A stretch of DNA of 64,000 nucleotides from Gammaproteobacteria bacterium. Its GTDB lineage: Bacteria; Pseudomonadota; Gammaproteobacteria; S012-40. Positions 54,373 to 63,231 of the stretch are shown piece after piece. The stretch covers positions 306,732 through 370,731 of the forward strand of contig JAOUMY010000003.1 of the NCBI GenBank assembly GCA_029881255.1. The letters are read 5' to 3'. Positions within the stretch are counted from its first letter, which is position 1. The number at the start of each line of letters is the position of its first letter. The position numbers and the translations under genes were made by a program. The notes under the pieces were generated by a model, which was not told the DNA's origin, searched no databases, and saw nothing but the letters and a program-made list of their open reading frames with translations.

Positions 54373-54975
54373 ATGAACAGACTATCCTGGAAAATCTGTG
54401 TGAAAACACTCTGCTTGCTACTGCTTATTCCAATGACTGCGCTTGCCAGCCACGATGCGCAGCATCGTTGCGATTATTCGATTCCGGGTTATGTGCCAAA
54501 TCGTTTTGAAATTCAACAGAATGGTAGTGTATTCGACACCGTTACTGGCCTGGAATGGCAACGGTGCAGTTTGGGCGAATCGTGGAGTGAAGAGCTACAA
54601 CAATGCCTGGGCTACCCCCAACAAGCCAATTGGCGGGACACACTTTTCTCTGTTGTACTTTTCAATCAAGAGCAATTGGCGCTAGGACGTGATAACAACT
54701 GGCGACTACCGAATATAAAAGAGCTGACGTCTATCGTTAGTATGCATTGCGCTACACCATCTATCGACACCGAGATATTTCCCGATGCTGCGAGTAGTTA
54801 CTGGTCTTCAACGCCCTATATGTCGAACACCGTTCAGTCCCTGGTCGATGGCGTAGTTATTCTCGAAAACGCAGCCTGGAATGTAAATTTCAGCTTTACC
54901 GCACAGGAACAAGCCCTGGGCATCAGTCAGCTATCTGCTGCCAGATTGGTTAGAAACGCTGGTACAACACAATGA
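54373..54975 (+). CDS. Exported DUF1566 (Lcl-type) protein
   Basis: 200 residues. A signal peptide ends near MTALA. The mature domain shows the DUF1566/Lcl hallmarks: FDTVTGLEWQRC, DNNWRLPNIKELTSIV, a D..IFPDAASSYWSSTPY segment and a final ARLVRN strand. In Legionella Lcl this domain is adhesin-related; here the role is unknown. Several Cys suggest disulfides. A GTG one codon upstream (54370) is an alternative start. Its stop overlaps the start of the next DUF1566 gene (ATGA), so both are coupled. Confidence 0.88.
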   Translation: MNRLSWKICVKTLCLLLLIPMTALASHDAQHRCDYSIPGYVPNRFEIQQNGSVFDTVTGLEWQRCSLGESWSEELQQCLGYPQQANWRDTLFSVVLFNQEQLALGRDNNWRLPNIKELTSIVSMHCATPSIDTEIFPDAASSYWSSTPYMSNTVQSLVDGVVILENAAWNVNFSFTAQEQALGISQLSAARLVRNAGTTQ

Positions 54976-55823
54976 AATGGATAAAAGCTACCGCCGGAAT
55001 TGTTCTGTTAGTTTTGGCAACGACTTCTTGTTACCACGTCACGCCGCCACCAAAAACCAACGATGAATTGAGCAGCAATTTTTCACTCAACGACACTGGT
55101 GTTGCCCTTTTTCTCGAAGAAATTAACAACGGTGATGGCACTTACAGCTACGTAACCGATTCAACCAGTGATACCGGCTTACCCGGGCAGGATGGCAAAT
55201 CTGGCCGGGATGTCGAATACGCAGGCAATCTAGACGGAAGCCTGGGATTTAATTTCAGTAAACTGGACAGTAACGGAAATGCTTTAAGTGACCAACAAAG
55301 CGATTACGCCAGCACACCTTGGTACTGCGTGAGCGACAAGGTCACTGGACTCACATGGGAAGTAAAAACCTATTCTGGTCTTCAGGACACGCGATTCCGA
55401 TATACCTGGTATAACCCTGATCCTACGGAGAATGGTGGCAATGCCGGCGCTCTTGGCAGCGGAAGTACCTGTGAATTAACACTCACCGAATGTAATACCG
55501 CGGCTTATTTAACCGCAATCAATGCACTGAACGGAACCGGTTTGTGCGGAAAGTCAGACTGGCGAGTTCCGACCCGCGAAGAACTACGATCACTCATACA
55601 CTATGGCATGCCGCGCGGCACACCCATGATAGACACAAACTTCTTTCCAAATACCAGTACCGCAGATTACTGGTCTTCACAAACCAGTTTGATAGAAGCC
55701 GACGATGGCACTTATACCGGCGCGGATGCGTGGGAAGTACACTTTCAGGCGGGGTATAGCGAAACCCACGACAAAGGCAGTACGCAAATCGCGCTCAGAC
55801 TTGTCAGAGGACCAGAAAAATAG
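54972..55823 (+). CDS. DUF1566 (Lcl-type) lipoprotein
   Basis: 283 residues. The N-terminus is a lipoprotein signal (LVLATTSC, Cys near 20). The domain is a longer relative of the upstream protein: DKVTGLTWEVK, KSDWRVPTREELRSLIHYG, DTNFFPNTSTADYWSSQT and a terminal ALRLVRG strand. An inserted loop carries two Cys (STCELTLTECN) and one more (GLCG). The pair, one soluble and one lipid-anchored, probably arose by duplication and may interact. The hybrid kinase gene follows 86 bases later. Confidence 0.9.
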   Translation: MKWIKATAGIVLLVLATTSCYHVTPPPKTNDELSSNFSLNDTGVALFLEEINNGDGTYSYVTDSTSDTGLPGQDGKSGRDVEYAGNLDGSLGFNFSKLDSNGNALSDQQSDYASTPWYCVSDKVTGLTWEVKTYSGLQDTRFRYTWYNPDPTENGGNAGALGSGSTCELTLTECNTAAYLTAINALNGTGLCGKSDWRVPTREELRSLIHYGMPRGTPMIDTNFFPNTSTADYWSSQTSLIEADDGTYTGADAWEVHFQAGYSETHDKGSTQIALRLVRGPEK

Positions 55824-55909
55824 TTGTGCATGTATTCCTCTTAAAGTCTTACACCAAAAGAACCGAAAACAACATTTGAATTGCTACGCTATCGTTCTCA
55901 ACATATAAC

Positions 55910-58327
55910 ATGAAATTGCTGCGGAAACTTTCATCCCGACCAATTAAGCAACTTGTGCTGAGTGGATTTCTGTTAACCGCAATTGTGCCAGTCACGATAC
56001 TCGGATTTCGCTTGTACCACATGGCGTGGGACAATGCCTGGCGTGAAATCGATGAAAAACATCGACTCCTTGCGCAAAATCTCGCCCAACCCGTCAGCAT
56101 TTATATTGAAAGCCTGCATTCATTACTTGCCTCACTTTCATATGAATATTCCGCCCAGGGTTTTCAGAAAGAGAATGCGACACATACCCGTCTACTCTCC
56201 AACACAGTGCGCGCACAACACAATTTTCTCTCCCTCAGCTGGGTCGACATCAAAGGGAAAGTCACGCACACCGATAGCAGAGACGGTGAGTTGAAAACTG
56301 GCGTGGACACTATCAGCGAGCTACCACTCTATTCAAAAACCCTATCAAGCAATCGCTGGGGCGTCGCCTACTCTGTCGACAGCCCTATTTCCAGAAAGCA
56401 AGCGGTGCTGATGTTACAGCCTGTACATTCCGATGCAGGAAAAAACCAGGGATTTCTGTTTGCTGAATTAAATGCCGATGTTCTGGAGAATTTACGCAAG
56501 TCGATTCAATTTGGTATAAAAGGACACTCAGCGTTTGTCGATGAACTTGGCAGAGTCATCGCTCACCCTAATCCTGATTGGGCCAAAGCCGCCAAAGATC
56601 TCTCACATCTTGAAGTTGTCCAAGCTATGATGCAGGGCAAAACGGGAACGACAGAGTTCTACTCCCCATTCATCAAAGAAAATATGGTCGTGGGTTATAC
56701 TTCAGTGCCAGGATTAGGCTGGGGAATAATGGTGCCACAACCAAAAAGTGAAGTGGAAAGCCAGGTAAATGCGCTTTTGTTTTCACAATTTATTTGGGGC
56801 TCATTTGGTCTTTTACTGGCAATGATACTTGGACTTTCCATAGCGCGTTGGGTTGTACATCCGATACGCAAGCTGGCCTCTGGTACGCACGCCTTGATCA
56901 ATAATGATTTTCAAGGAAGACTCCCTCCCACGTTAGGTAATGAGCCCTACGAAATAGTCGAATTAAGTCATGCACTTTCGCTTCTGACCACTGGCCTGAA
57001 CGCGTCTCGCACACAAGTACGAAACCTGAATACATCTCTTCAGGAAAAAATAGCAACGGCAACCGAGCGACTACGAGAAAGCAATATCAGGCTTGAACAA
57101 GCTGTAGATGATGCCGAACAAGCCAGTCGCGCCAAAAGCAGTTTTCTAGCGAACATGAGTCACGAATTACGTACACCCTTAAACGCAATTATTGGATATA
57201 GCGATATTCTTCACGAAGAATCGATTCATAACGGGCATATTGAATATCAAGGCGATATTGAAAAAATCCAGAATGCCAGCAAGCATCTTCTCTCTCTGAT
57301 AAGCGATATTCTGGATCTTTCGAAAATCGAAGCGGGTCAGATGGATATTTTTCTGGAAACATTTGAGATTGCCAGCTTTGTACAAGACATAAGCACTATC
57401 CTAACTCCCATATTGAAACAATCGGGAAACCAGTTTGAACTAGTGATGGAGAAAGACATTGGAAATCTACACGCCGACCTCGTAAAAACCAGACAGGCGC
57501 TTTTCAATCTTTTGAGCAATGCAGCTAAATTCACGACTGATGGCAAAATCACCTTGCGCGTAAAGAAAAAAACGCACTGCCACAGAGCGTGGGTCTGTTT
57601 TGAAGTACATGATACCGGGATAGGTTTAAGCAAAGAACAGATCGACAAACTGTTTATAGAATTCTCTCAGGCTGATGCCTCCACAACGCGCAAATTTGGT
57701 GGAACCGGATTGGGTCTGACTATTAGCCGCCTGTTCTGTCACATGATGGGGGGGAAAATAGAAGTTGATAGCGTACCGGGAGAAGGCAGTACCTTCACAA
57801 TCATGCTTCCGGCCGAGGTTTCGCAGTATGACCTGGATGCTTCTGCCGGACTAGCGCATAAATCAAGACCCAAATCAAACACGTTCGACAATACCCATAT
57901 TAAACAGGAACAAGTGATCCCAAGAACTGACAATAACTGGCAAGGCCAAGAACGTCGCACCCATATCAGTACTGTACTAATCATTGATGATGACCCAGCA
58001 ACTCGTGATCTGTTGCAACGTTTTCTGCGCCGTAAGGGATTCAACACGGCAGTAGCTGCAGAAGGCGAGACAGGTCTTGCCATTGCCAGAGAAATCCGCC
58101 CGGATGTCATTACGCTCGATATCAAATTACCTGATATGGATGGCTGGAGCGTACTTGAAAAGCTAAAAACGGATTCCGATTTAAAAAACATACCCGCGAT
58201 TATGTTGTCGATGATGGACAAAGATAGAAGCGCCTGGCGCGAGGCAGGGGCAGCAGCTTATATCACCAAACCTATCGATCGCGATGAGATCGAAGCCGTC
58301 ATCAAACGTTGTATCCGACGCGTCTGA
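55910..58327 (+). CDS. Cache-sensor hybrid histidine kinase
   Basis: 805 residues. First membrane helix (about 15-37), periplasmic double-Cache sensor (about 40-290, with GHSAFVDELGRVIAHPNPDW and VVGYTSVPGLGWGIMV), second membrane helix (about 293-315) and HAMP (to about 370). A coiled coil precedes the HisKA with MSHELRTPLNAIIGYSDIL (His near 416). The HATPase has NLLSNAAKFT, VHDTGIGLS and FGGTGLGLTISRLF. A C-terminal receiver (about 685-805) carries VLIIDDDPATRDLL, phosphoacceptor in ITLDIKLPDMDGW and Lys in YITKPID. All catalytic motifs are intact. No partner regulator gene is adjacent. Confidence 0.94.
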   Translation: MKLLRKLSSRPIKQLVLSGFLLTAIVPVTILGFRLYHMAWDNAWREIDEKHRLLAQNLAQPVSIYIESLHSLLASLSYEYSAQGFQKENATHTRLLSNTVRAQHNFLSLSWVDIKGKVTHTDSRDGELKTGVDTISELPLYSKTLSSNRWGVAYSVDSPISRKQAVLMLQPVHSDAGKNQGFLFAELNADVLENLRKSIQFGIKGHSAFVDELGRVIAHPNPDWAKAAKDLSHLEVVQAMMQGKTGTTEFYSPFIKENMVVGYTSVPGLGWGIMVPQPKSEVESQVNALLFSQFIWGSFGLLLAMILGLSIARWVVHPIRKLASGTHALINNDFQGRLPPTLGNEPYEIVELSHALSLLTTGLNASRTQVRNLNTSLQEKIATATERLRESNIRLEQAVDDAEQASRAKSSFLANMSHELRTPLNAIIGYSDILHEESIHNGHIEYQGDIEKIQNASKHLLSLISDILDLSKIEAGQMDIFLETFEIASFVQDISTILTPILKQSGNQFELVMEKDIGNLHADLVKTRQALFNLLSNAAKFTTDGKITLRVKKKTHCHRAWVCFEVHDTGIGLSKEQIDKLFIEFSQADASTTRKFGGTGLGLTISRLFCHMMGGKIEVDSVPGEGSTFTIMLPAEVSQYDLDASAGLAHKSRPKSNTFDNTHIKQEQVIPRTDNNWQGQERRTHISTVLIIDDDPATRDLLQRFLRRKGFNTAVAAEGETGLAIAREIRPDVITLDIKLPDMDGWSVLEKLKTDSDLKNIPAIMLSMMDKDRSAWREAGAAAYITKPIDRDEIEAVIKRCIRRV

Positions 58328-58512
58328 CACCAAGCTGCAAACTGCTGCATTTCACACACATGCGGCAAATTCCTCACTCTCTTATGTCGCACGAAACCGA
58401 TAACTCACTGTTCCATAGACGCACTTTTCCACAAATTCTTTGGCCTGAATCCTGCTCCCATGGATCGACCGCTTGTCGGTTATTGTTCCCACCGCGTTAA
58501 GGTGTGTGTTTA

Positions 58513-58542
58513 GGGAGGGATTCTATCCCTCCCATTTTATTT
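58513..58542 (+). terminator. Hairpin with T-rich tail in the kinase-tauE gap
   Basis: A perfect 9-bp stem (58513-58521 with 58525-58533) and 3-base loop are followed by ATTTTATTT. It lies about 185 bases past the kinase stop, so it may end a long 3' UTR or a small RNA. Confidence 0.7.
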
Positions 58543-58616
58543 CGCCCTCAAATGTCTGTTAAGCTAACGATCAAACAATATCGATATACTTCCCATCAAA
58601 ACGTGTGGACTAACTT

Positions 58617-59369
58617 TTGGATTACACCTTTTTTGTTGCATTCAGCATAGGCCTACTCAGTATCGTGCATTGCCTTGGCATGTGCAGCGGTATAGTGGGA
58701 GCGTTAAGTTTTAGCCTCCCCGCTGACGTGCAACAAAACCGCCAGCGTCTGTTTCCTTTTATTCTCAGTTACAATCTTGGCAGGATATTCAGTTACACCA
58801 TCGCCGGGGCCATACTCGGAATCGCGTCCAAGGAGCTGTTCAGTTTTATCAGTCCACAATATGGGCACAAGGTATTGCAATGGATTTCTGCAGCCGTTTT
58901 GTTGCTGATAGGGATGCATGTGTCCGGCTGGTTTTCCAGACTGAATCTTATTGAGCGGCTAGGCCAACCACTGTGGCGCATTCTGGAACCTGTTGGTCGT
59001 CGTATGTTACCGGTGAAGAGTTTGCCCCAGGCCTTTGTTTTTGGCGCAATCTGGGGCTGGCTGCCTTGCGGACTTGTATATTCCGCCCTTATCTGGGCCT
59101 CGTCAGCTGGCAATTCGCTGCAATCTGGACTATTAATGTTAATGTTCGGACTGGGTACTTTACCGACCGTGGTAACAGCTGGTATCTTAACCAACTGGCT
59201 GCGCGAATTGACGCAACAGCGCAATTTCAGACGACTGGCAGGTCTGTTATTGATTGCACTCGCGATATTCAGCCCTTATTACGCTCTTGGACCGGAACAC
59301 CATAATCATAATAAAAACAGCGAATTTACGTGGGGAACAGAACATGAACCAACACATATTCAGCCGTGA
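58617..59369 (+). CDS. Sulfite exporter TauE/SafE-like (DsbD_2-type) membrane protein
   Basis: 250 residues with six to seven predicted membrane helices. The N-terminal helix carries the HCLGMCSG motif and a later helix [14 protein letters not shown], both hallmarks of the DsbD_2/TauE-SafE-type family (COG2836-like), which is implicated in metal or redox handling linked to cytochrome oxidase assembly. A His-rich cytosolic or periplasmic tail (EHHNHNKN) follows. The start is TTG at 58617, the first possible codon after an in-frame stop. The ribosome-binding site is weak. Its last 26 bases overlap the sigma-54 activator gene. Confidence 0.85.
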   Translation: MDYTFFVAFSIGLLSIVHCLGMCSGIVGALSFSLPADVQQNRQRLFPFILSYNLGRIFSYTIAGAILGIASKELFSFISPQYGHKVLQWISAAVLLLIGMHVSGWFSRLNLIERLGQPLWRILEPVGRRMLPVKSLPQAFVFGAIWGWLPCGLVYSALIWASSAGNSLQSGLLMLMFGLGTLPTVVTAGILTNWLRELTQQRNFRRLAGLLLIALAIFSPYYALGPEHHNHNKNSEFTWGTEHEPTHIQP

Positions 59370-60303
59370 TCTGATTGGTAACGATCCGGCCTTTCAAAGT
59401 GTGGTAAACACCACATCTCTCATTGCCGCTACTGATGTCACAGTACACATCATGGGTGAAAGCGGCACGGGTAAGGAACTGATTGCGCGCGCCATACACG
59501 ACGCCAGTCCGCGCCACAACGCGCCATTTGTCAGTATTAATTGCGCTGCAATCCCGGAGAATCTTGCCGAATCGGAACTCTTTGGCCACAGCCGAGGTGC
59601 GTTTACGGGGGCCGACAAACAATTTGGTGGTCGTATTTTAGAGGCCCACGGGGGTACGCTGTTTCTCGACGAGATTGGCGAACTACCAATGCCTGTCCAG
59701 TCCAAGCTGTTACGCTTTCTCGAATCCCGTGAAATTCAGCCGCTGGGCAATACCCGCGCTATATCAGTTGATGCCCGTATTCTCACGGCCACGAATCGAA
59801 ATCTGAAAGACATGGTCAAGACCGGATATTTTCGTGAAGACCTATATTATCGTCTGAGCGTCGTGCCCGTACAGCTTCCCTCTTTAAGAGAACGCAGCTC
59901 CGATGTACCGGTATTACTCCGTCACCTAACGCAACAACATGCACAGACACACCAGTTGGCTGAACCTGTTTATACCAAAGAAGCGTTGAAAATAATTCAG
60001 CGATATAACTGGCCTGGAAACGTACGCGAGTTACGCAACTTTGCAGAACGTATGCTGATATTATTTTCTGGAAGAGAAGTCTTGCCTGGCAATTTACCCG
60101 CCGAGATGAAGTCTTCTGCACCAGAACATGGCTTGAAAAAACTGTTCAAGTTGCCAGAGAGCGGTATTTCTCTCAATGATCTTGAACGCAGCTTGTTTGA
60201 ACAGGCACTGGAAACGGCTAATGGTAATCAGTCGCGAGCTGCACGCCTGCTTGGCATCAGTCGCGATACCTTTCTGTATCGCATGAAAAAGTATCACCTG
60301 TAG
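59344..60303 (+). CDS. Sigma-54-dependent transcriptional activator lacking a receiver domain
   Basis: 319 residues from the ATG at 59344, which follows GGGGAA and starts directly with the AAA+ domain. Walker [16 protein letters not shown], the sigma-54-contacting GAFTGAD loop, Walker [14 protein letters not shown] and the arginine-finger region [14 protein letters not shown] are intact, and a Fis-type helix-turn-helix ends the protein ([23 protein letters not shown]). There is no N-terminal regulatory domain, as in PspF. It would be controlled by a separate partner or constitutively active. It overlaps the upstream membrane-protein gene by 26 bases, which suggests linked expression. The target promoters are not apparent. 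Confidence 0.94.
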   Translation: MNQHIFSRDLIGNDPAFQSVVNTTSLIAATDVTVHIMGESGTGKELIARAIHDASPRHNAPFVSINCAAIPENLAESELFGHSRGAFTGADKQFGGRILEAHGGTLFLDEIGELPMPVQSKLLRFLESREIQPLGNTRAISVDARILTATNRNLKDMVKTGYFREDLYYRLSVVPVQLPSLRERSSDVPVLLRHLTQQHAQTHQLAEPVYTKEALKIIQRYNWPGNVRELRNFAERMLILFSGREVLPGNLPAEMKSSAPEHGLKKLFKLPESGISLNDLERSLFEQALETANGNQSRAARLLGISRDTFLYRMKKYHL

Positions 60304-60402
60304 TCGCCTCATTTACGACGACTGAAGTAACACCAGGGATAGTCGCCAAGCCGGTATATATCTTGCCACCCAGGCAGAACCTATTATTCCCGGAGTTTAC
60401 GC

Positions 60403-60873
60403 ATGCGCTATATCTTTGGTATTTTTTTGTTCGTTAGTGTCAGCTATTCTTACGCGGCGCAAACCGCACCCGCTTTTGATCTGCCAACAGATAACGGGAA
60501 GGTCTCACTCAAGTCTCTAAAGAATCAGGTGGTCTATGTGGATTTCTGGGCCACCTGGTGCACGCCCTGTCGAAAGTCCTTTCCGTGGATGAACGACATG
60601 CAAAAAAAGTACAAAAATAATGGTTTGAAAATCGTGGCAATTAATCTCGACGAAGACAAAAAAAATATTGCTCGTTTTTTGCAAAAATATCCCGCCAACT
60701 TTACCATCGCCTTTGACCCCGATGGAAAAAGCGCCGAAGCGTACGGCGTTAGCGCAATGCCTAGCTCTTACCTGGTAGATAAAAAAGGAAAGTTAATAAA
60801 AAAACATGCAGGGTTTAGAGAGAAAGACCAGGAGGCATTAGAGAAAGAATTTCGCAAAGCGCTTGGTCTCTAG
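60403..60873 (+). CDS. Periplasmic TlpA/ResA-like thioredoxin
   Basis: 156 residues. A signal peptide ends near SYSYAA. The thioredoxin fold has the redox motif WATWCTPCRKSFPWM (CxxC near 52-55) and the cis-Pro in SAMPSSYLVD. The AlkyI-hydroperoxide/TlpA-type start (APAFDLPTDNGKVSLKSLKNQVVYVDFWA) matches the TlpA group, which reduces disulfides in periplasmic proteins such as apocytochrome c or copper chaperones. It lies 99 bases after the sigma-54 activator and ends overlapping the convergent PilZ gene by 4 bases. Confidence 0.92.
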   Translation: MRYIFGIFLFVSVSYSYAAQTAPAFDLPTDNGKVSLKSLKNQVVYVDFWATWCTPCRKSFPWMNDMQKKYKNNGLKIVAINLDEDKKNIARFLQKYPANFTIAFDPDGKSAEAYGVSAMPSSYLVDKKGKLIKKHAGFREKDQEALEKEFRKALGL

Positions 60874-61580
60874 TCGTCGTCAATATCGATCGATTCGCGA
60901 CGCAATTCTATATCACGCATACGGATGTAGCGCTCCAGTTTCGTTTGATTGGCGTTGTCGATATTCTGGATTTCGATTCCTAGAAACGGTTCACCTTCAC
61001 CAATCTCTCCCTTGAAACGCGCCTTGGCGGAAAACTCCACAGTGCCAACCATTGGCAAATCAATTCGACACTGCTTAATCAAACTTCCCTCCGGGACGAG
61101 TTCTACCCAACGCTTGTTCTCAAATATGAATCGCGCGCCGGTTGCCGATATATCAATTACCTTCCCACCAAAACGGGACTTCTGGTCCATAACACAATTG
61201 ATTTGTAACCGGGCTGTTCTGGTATCGACGCGATAAGCCGATCGCTTTTGTTGGTACTGCAGGACTTTTGGAAAATTGATTTCGTGCGCCGCACGCGTTG
61301 TAGCCTTATAGGCGATGCTGGTTTCAAATAAACACTCCATCCCGCCAACGACTGTTGCAATCGTCAACTTGTCACGCGGCGGCATGATACGCTCACCGTT
61401 GTGTTTATCCACGAAGGGCGATACGCCTAAAACACCGCTCTTGGAATCAATGGCAACCACCTCCGAACGACAGCTATCCTTACCCGCCTCAAACCTTACG
61501 ACGAGCCTTGCTCGCGTATGATGGAGATCGCGCATAATTTTTTCGATCTCGCGTTCGAAGATGATTTTTTGGAATTTCAA
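60870..61580 (-). CDS. YcgR-like PilZ c-di-GMP-binding protein
   Basis: About 236 residues. An N-terminal YcgR-type domain (about 1-105) precedes a PilZ domain with the c-di-GMP motif as KRSAYRV (RxxxR) and, further on, VIDISATGARF (the D-x-S-x-x-G motif). YcgR-type proteins bind the flagellar motor and slow or bias it when c-di-GMP is high. I choose a TTG at 61580 with AGGAAAAG upstream; the frame is open to 61712, but that would overlap the divergent gene, and a later ATG at 61535 is also possible. The start is therefore uncertain. Confidence 0.85.
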   Translation of the reverse strand: MKFQKIIFEREIEKIMRDLHHTRARLVVRFEAGKDSCRSEVVAIDSKSGVLGVSPFVDKHNGERIMPPRDKLTIATVVGGMECLFETSIAYKATTRAAHEINFPKVLQYQQKRSAYRVDTRTARLQINCVMDQKSRFGGKVIDISATGARFIFENKRWVELVPEGSLIKQCRIDLPMVGTVEFSAKARFKGEIGEGEPFLGIEIQNIDNANQTKLERYIRMRDIELRRESIDIDDD

Positions 61581-61689
61581 GCCACTTTTCCTGTATAAAC
61601 ACGGTCCTTCAGGGTATTTATCGTTCAAAACCCCCGCCTGCTGAAGCCCATTTTCTGTTAAAATCACCGCTTTCCATGAGGAGGTATAA

Positions 61690-62061
61690 ATGGATAATAG
61701 TAGTGAAATCATGGCATTAGAAGAAATGCGCGCGGATCAGTTTCACCACAAAAAATGGAGTAAACCGGTTTTTGGCGTGATGTTGATTGCCGTATCTGCG
61801 GCAATGGTGGTTCTACCCACGATAATGCCTCGCCCGGTCTACCACTTTGTACTGCTACTCAGTATCGCCTGTATATTCGGATTGGTTTTCAACGGCCGTT
61901 TCGCGTTGATGCTGACACGCCGCCGATTTAAGAATAAACGCCCACACTACCGCCTGTCACAACTTTCAGAGCCCGAAGATTTATCTCTCACGGCTAAAGA
62001 CGCGCTAGCAAAAGTTCACGAGCGGCAACAAAAGGAATTACAAAAACGGGGATTGCGTTAA
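61690..62061 (+). CDS. Small inner-membrane protein of unknown function
   Basis: 123 residues. A strong GAGGAGG precedes the ATG. Two membrane helices (about 28-46 and 51-70) are separated by a very short turn; the C-terminal 45 residues are charged and cytosolic-looking (RRRFKNKRPHYRLSQLSEPEDLSL). No family is recognised. It is divergent from the PilZ gene and ends overlapping nadA by 4 bases in the convergent direction. Confidence 0.8.
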   Translation: MDNSSEIMALEEMRADQFHHKKWSKPVFGVMLIAVSAAMVVLPTIMPRPVYHFVLLLSIACIFGLVFNGRFALMLTRRRFKNKRPHYRLSQLSEPEDLSLTAKDALAKVHERQQKELQKRGLR

Positions 62062-63161
62062 GGGGATACATCAAACATACGTTGCAGCGCCAGCAATGCC
62101 TCAGCCGCCTCGCTCTTTTCCACCTGGATACGATTAACGACATTGCCTTCCACCAGATTCTCCAGCGTCCAGGCCAGATGTTGCGGACTGATGCGAAACA
62201 TGGTTGAACACATACACACTGTTGGCGACATGAAGTGCACGTGCTTGCCCTGATGCTTGAACTGCTCATGAAGGCGATTGACCAGATTCAATTCGGTTCC
62301 CACCAACCATCGCGTACCAGGTTCCGAGTCTGCAATGGTTTTAATTATGTATTCGGTCGAACCGACATAATCCGATTTCTGACAGACTTCAAACGAACTC
62401 TCTGGATGAGAAATGATTTTCGCATCGGGATATTTAGCCTTGAAGTTGTCGATGTGTTCCGGGCGAAACATCTGGTGCACAGAACAGAAGCCTTTCCACA
62501 AAATCATTTTTGCTTTACGGATCTGTTCCGGTGTTAAACCACCCATGGGTTGATCGTAATCCCACACGACCATTTCATCGAGCGGTATGCCCATGCGATA
62601 CGCTGTGTTACGCCCCAGGTGCTGGTCAGGGAAAAATAGAATCTTTTCGCCTTGCGAAAAAGACCATTCGAGCACATTACGCGCATTGGTTGAAGTACAC
62701 ACAATACCGCCATGACGACCACAAAATGCCTTCAGATCGGCGGCTGAATTTATGTAGGTTACCGGCGTGACACTGGATTCAACATCTTCCAGCACCTCAC
62801 CAAGCTCTTTCCAGGATCTTTCGACTTTTGCAAGATTGGCCATGTCAGCCATCGAACAACCGGCAGCCAGATCAGGCAAAATGGCAACCTGGTTTGGACC
62901 AGAAAGAATATCAGCGACTTCGGCCATAAAGTGCACGCCACAAAATACAATAAATTCGGCTTTGGATTGCGCGGCCAGACGCGATAACTTGAGAGAGTCT
63001 CCAGAGTAATCTGCGTGTCGGAATACTTCTTCACGCTGATAATGGTGCCCCAAAACAATGACTCTATCCCCTAAGGCCTCTTTGGCTGCCTTAATTCTGG
63101 ATTCACACTCTTTGTCATCCAGAGTCGCATAAGGCTGAAGATGAATTGCTGAAACCGCCAT
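62058..63161 (-). CDS. nadA: Quinolinate synthase
   Basis: 367 residues. NadA condenses iminoaspartate and dihydroxyacetone phosphate into quinolinate for NAD synthesis and holds a 4Fe-4S cluster. Three cysteine sites expected for the cluster are visible: FCGVHFMAEVADIL, GGIVCTSTNA and the C-terminal MSPTVCMCSTMFRI. Other family signatures are VLGHHYQREEV and DYSGDSLKLSRLA. It lies downstream of aspS on the same strand with a 70-base gap, and so may share its transcript. nadB and nadC are not in this window. Confidence 0.97.
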   Translation of the reverse strand: MAVSAIHLQPYATLDDKECESRIKAAKEALGDRVIVLGHHYQREEVFRHADYSGDSLKLSRLAAQSKAEFIVFCGVHFMAEVADILSGPNQVAILPDLAAGCSMADMANLAKVERSWKELGEVLEDVESSVTPVTYINSAADLKAFCGRHGGIVCTSTNARNVLEWSFSQGEKILFFPDQHLGRNTAYRMGIPLDEMVVWDYDQPMGGLTPEQIRKAKMILWKGFCSVHQMFRPEHIDNFKAKYPDAKIISHPESSFEVCQKSDYVGSTEYIIKTIADSEPGTRWLVGTELNLVNRLHEQFKHQGKHVHFMSPTVCMCSTMFRISPQHLAWTLENLVEGNVVNRIQVEKSEAAEALLALQRMFDVSP

Positions 63162-63231
63162 ATTACTTCCCCGTTACCAACGCTAAACCACTAACAACCG
63201 AGCACCGGATTCTTGTCTTGTGGCTGTCAAT

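Noticed and set aside
61581-61712. Longer PilZ protein starting at 61712
   Set aside because: It would overlap the divergent membrane-protein gene and its ribosome-binding site; the TTG at 61580 fits the usual YcgR length better, though the start remains uncertain.
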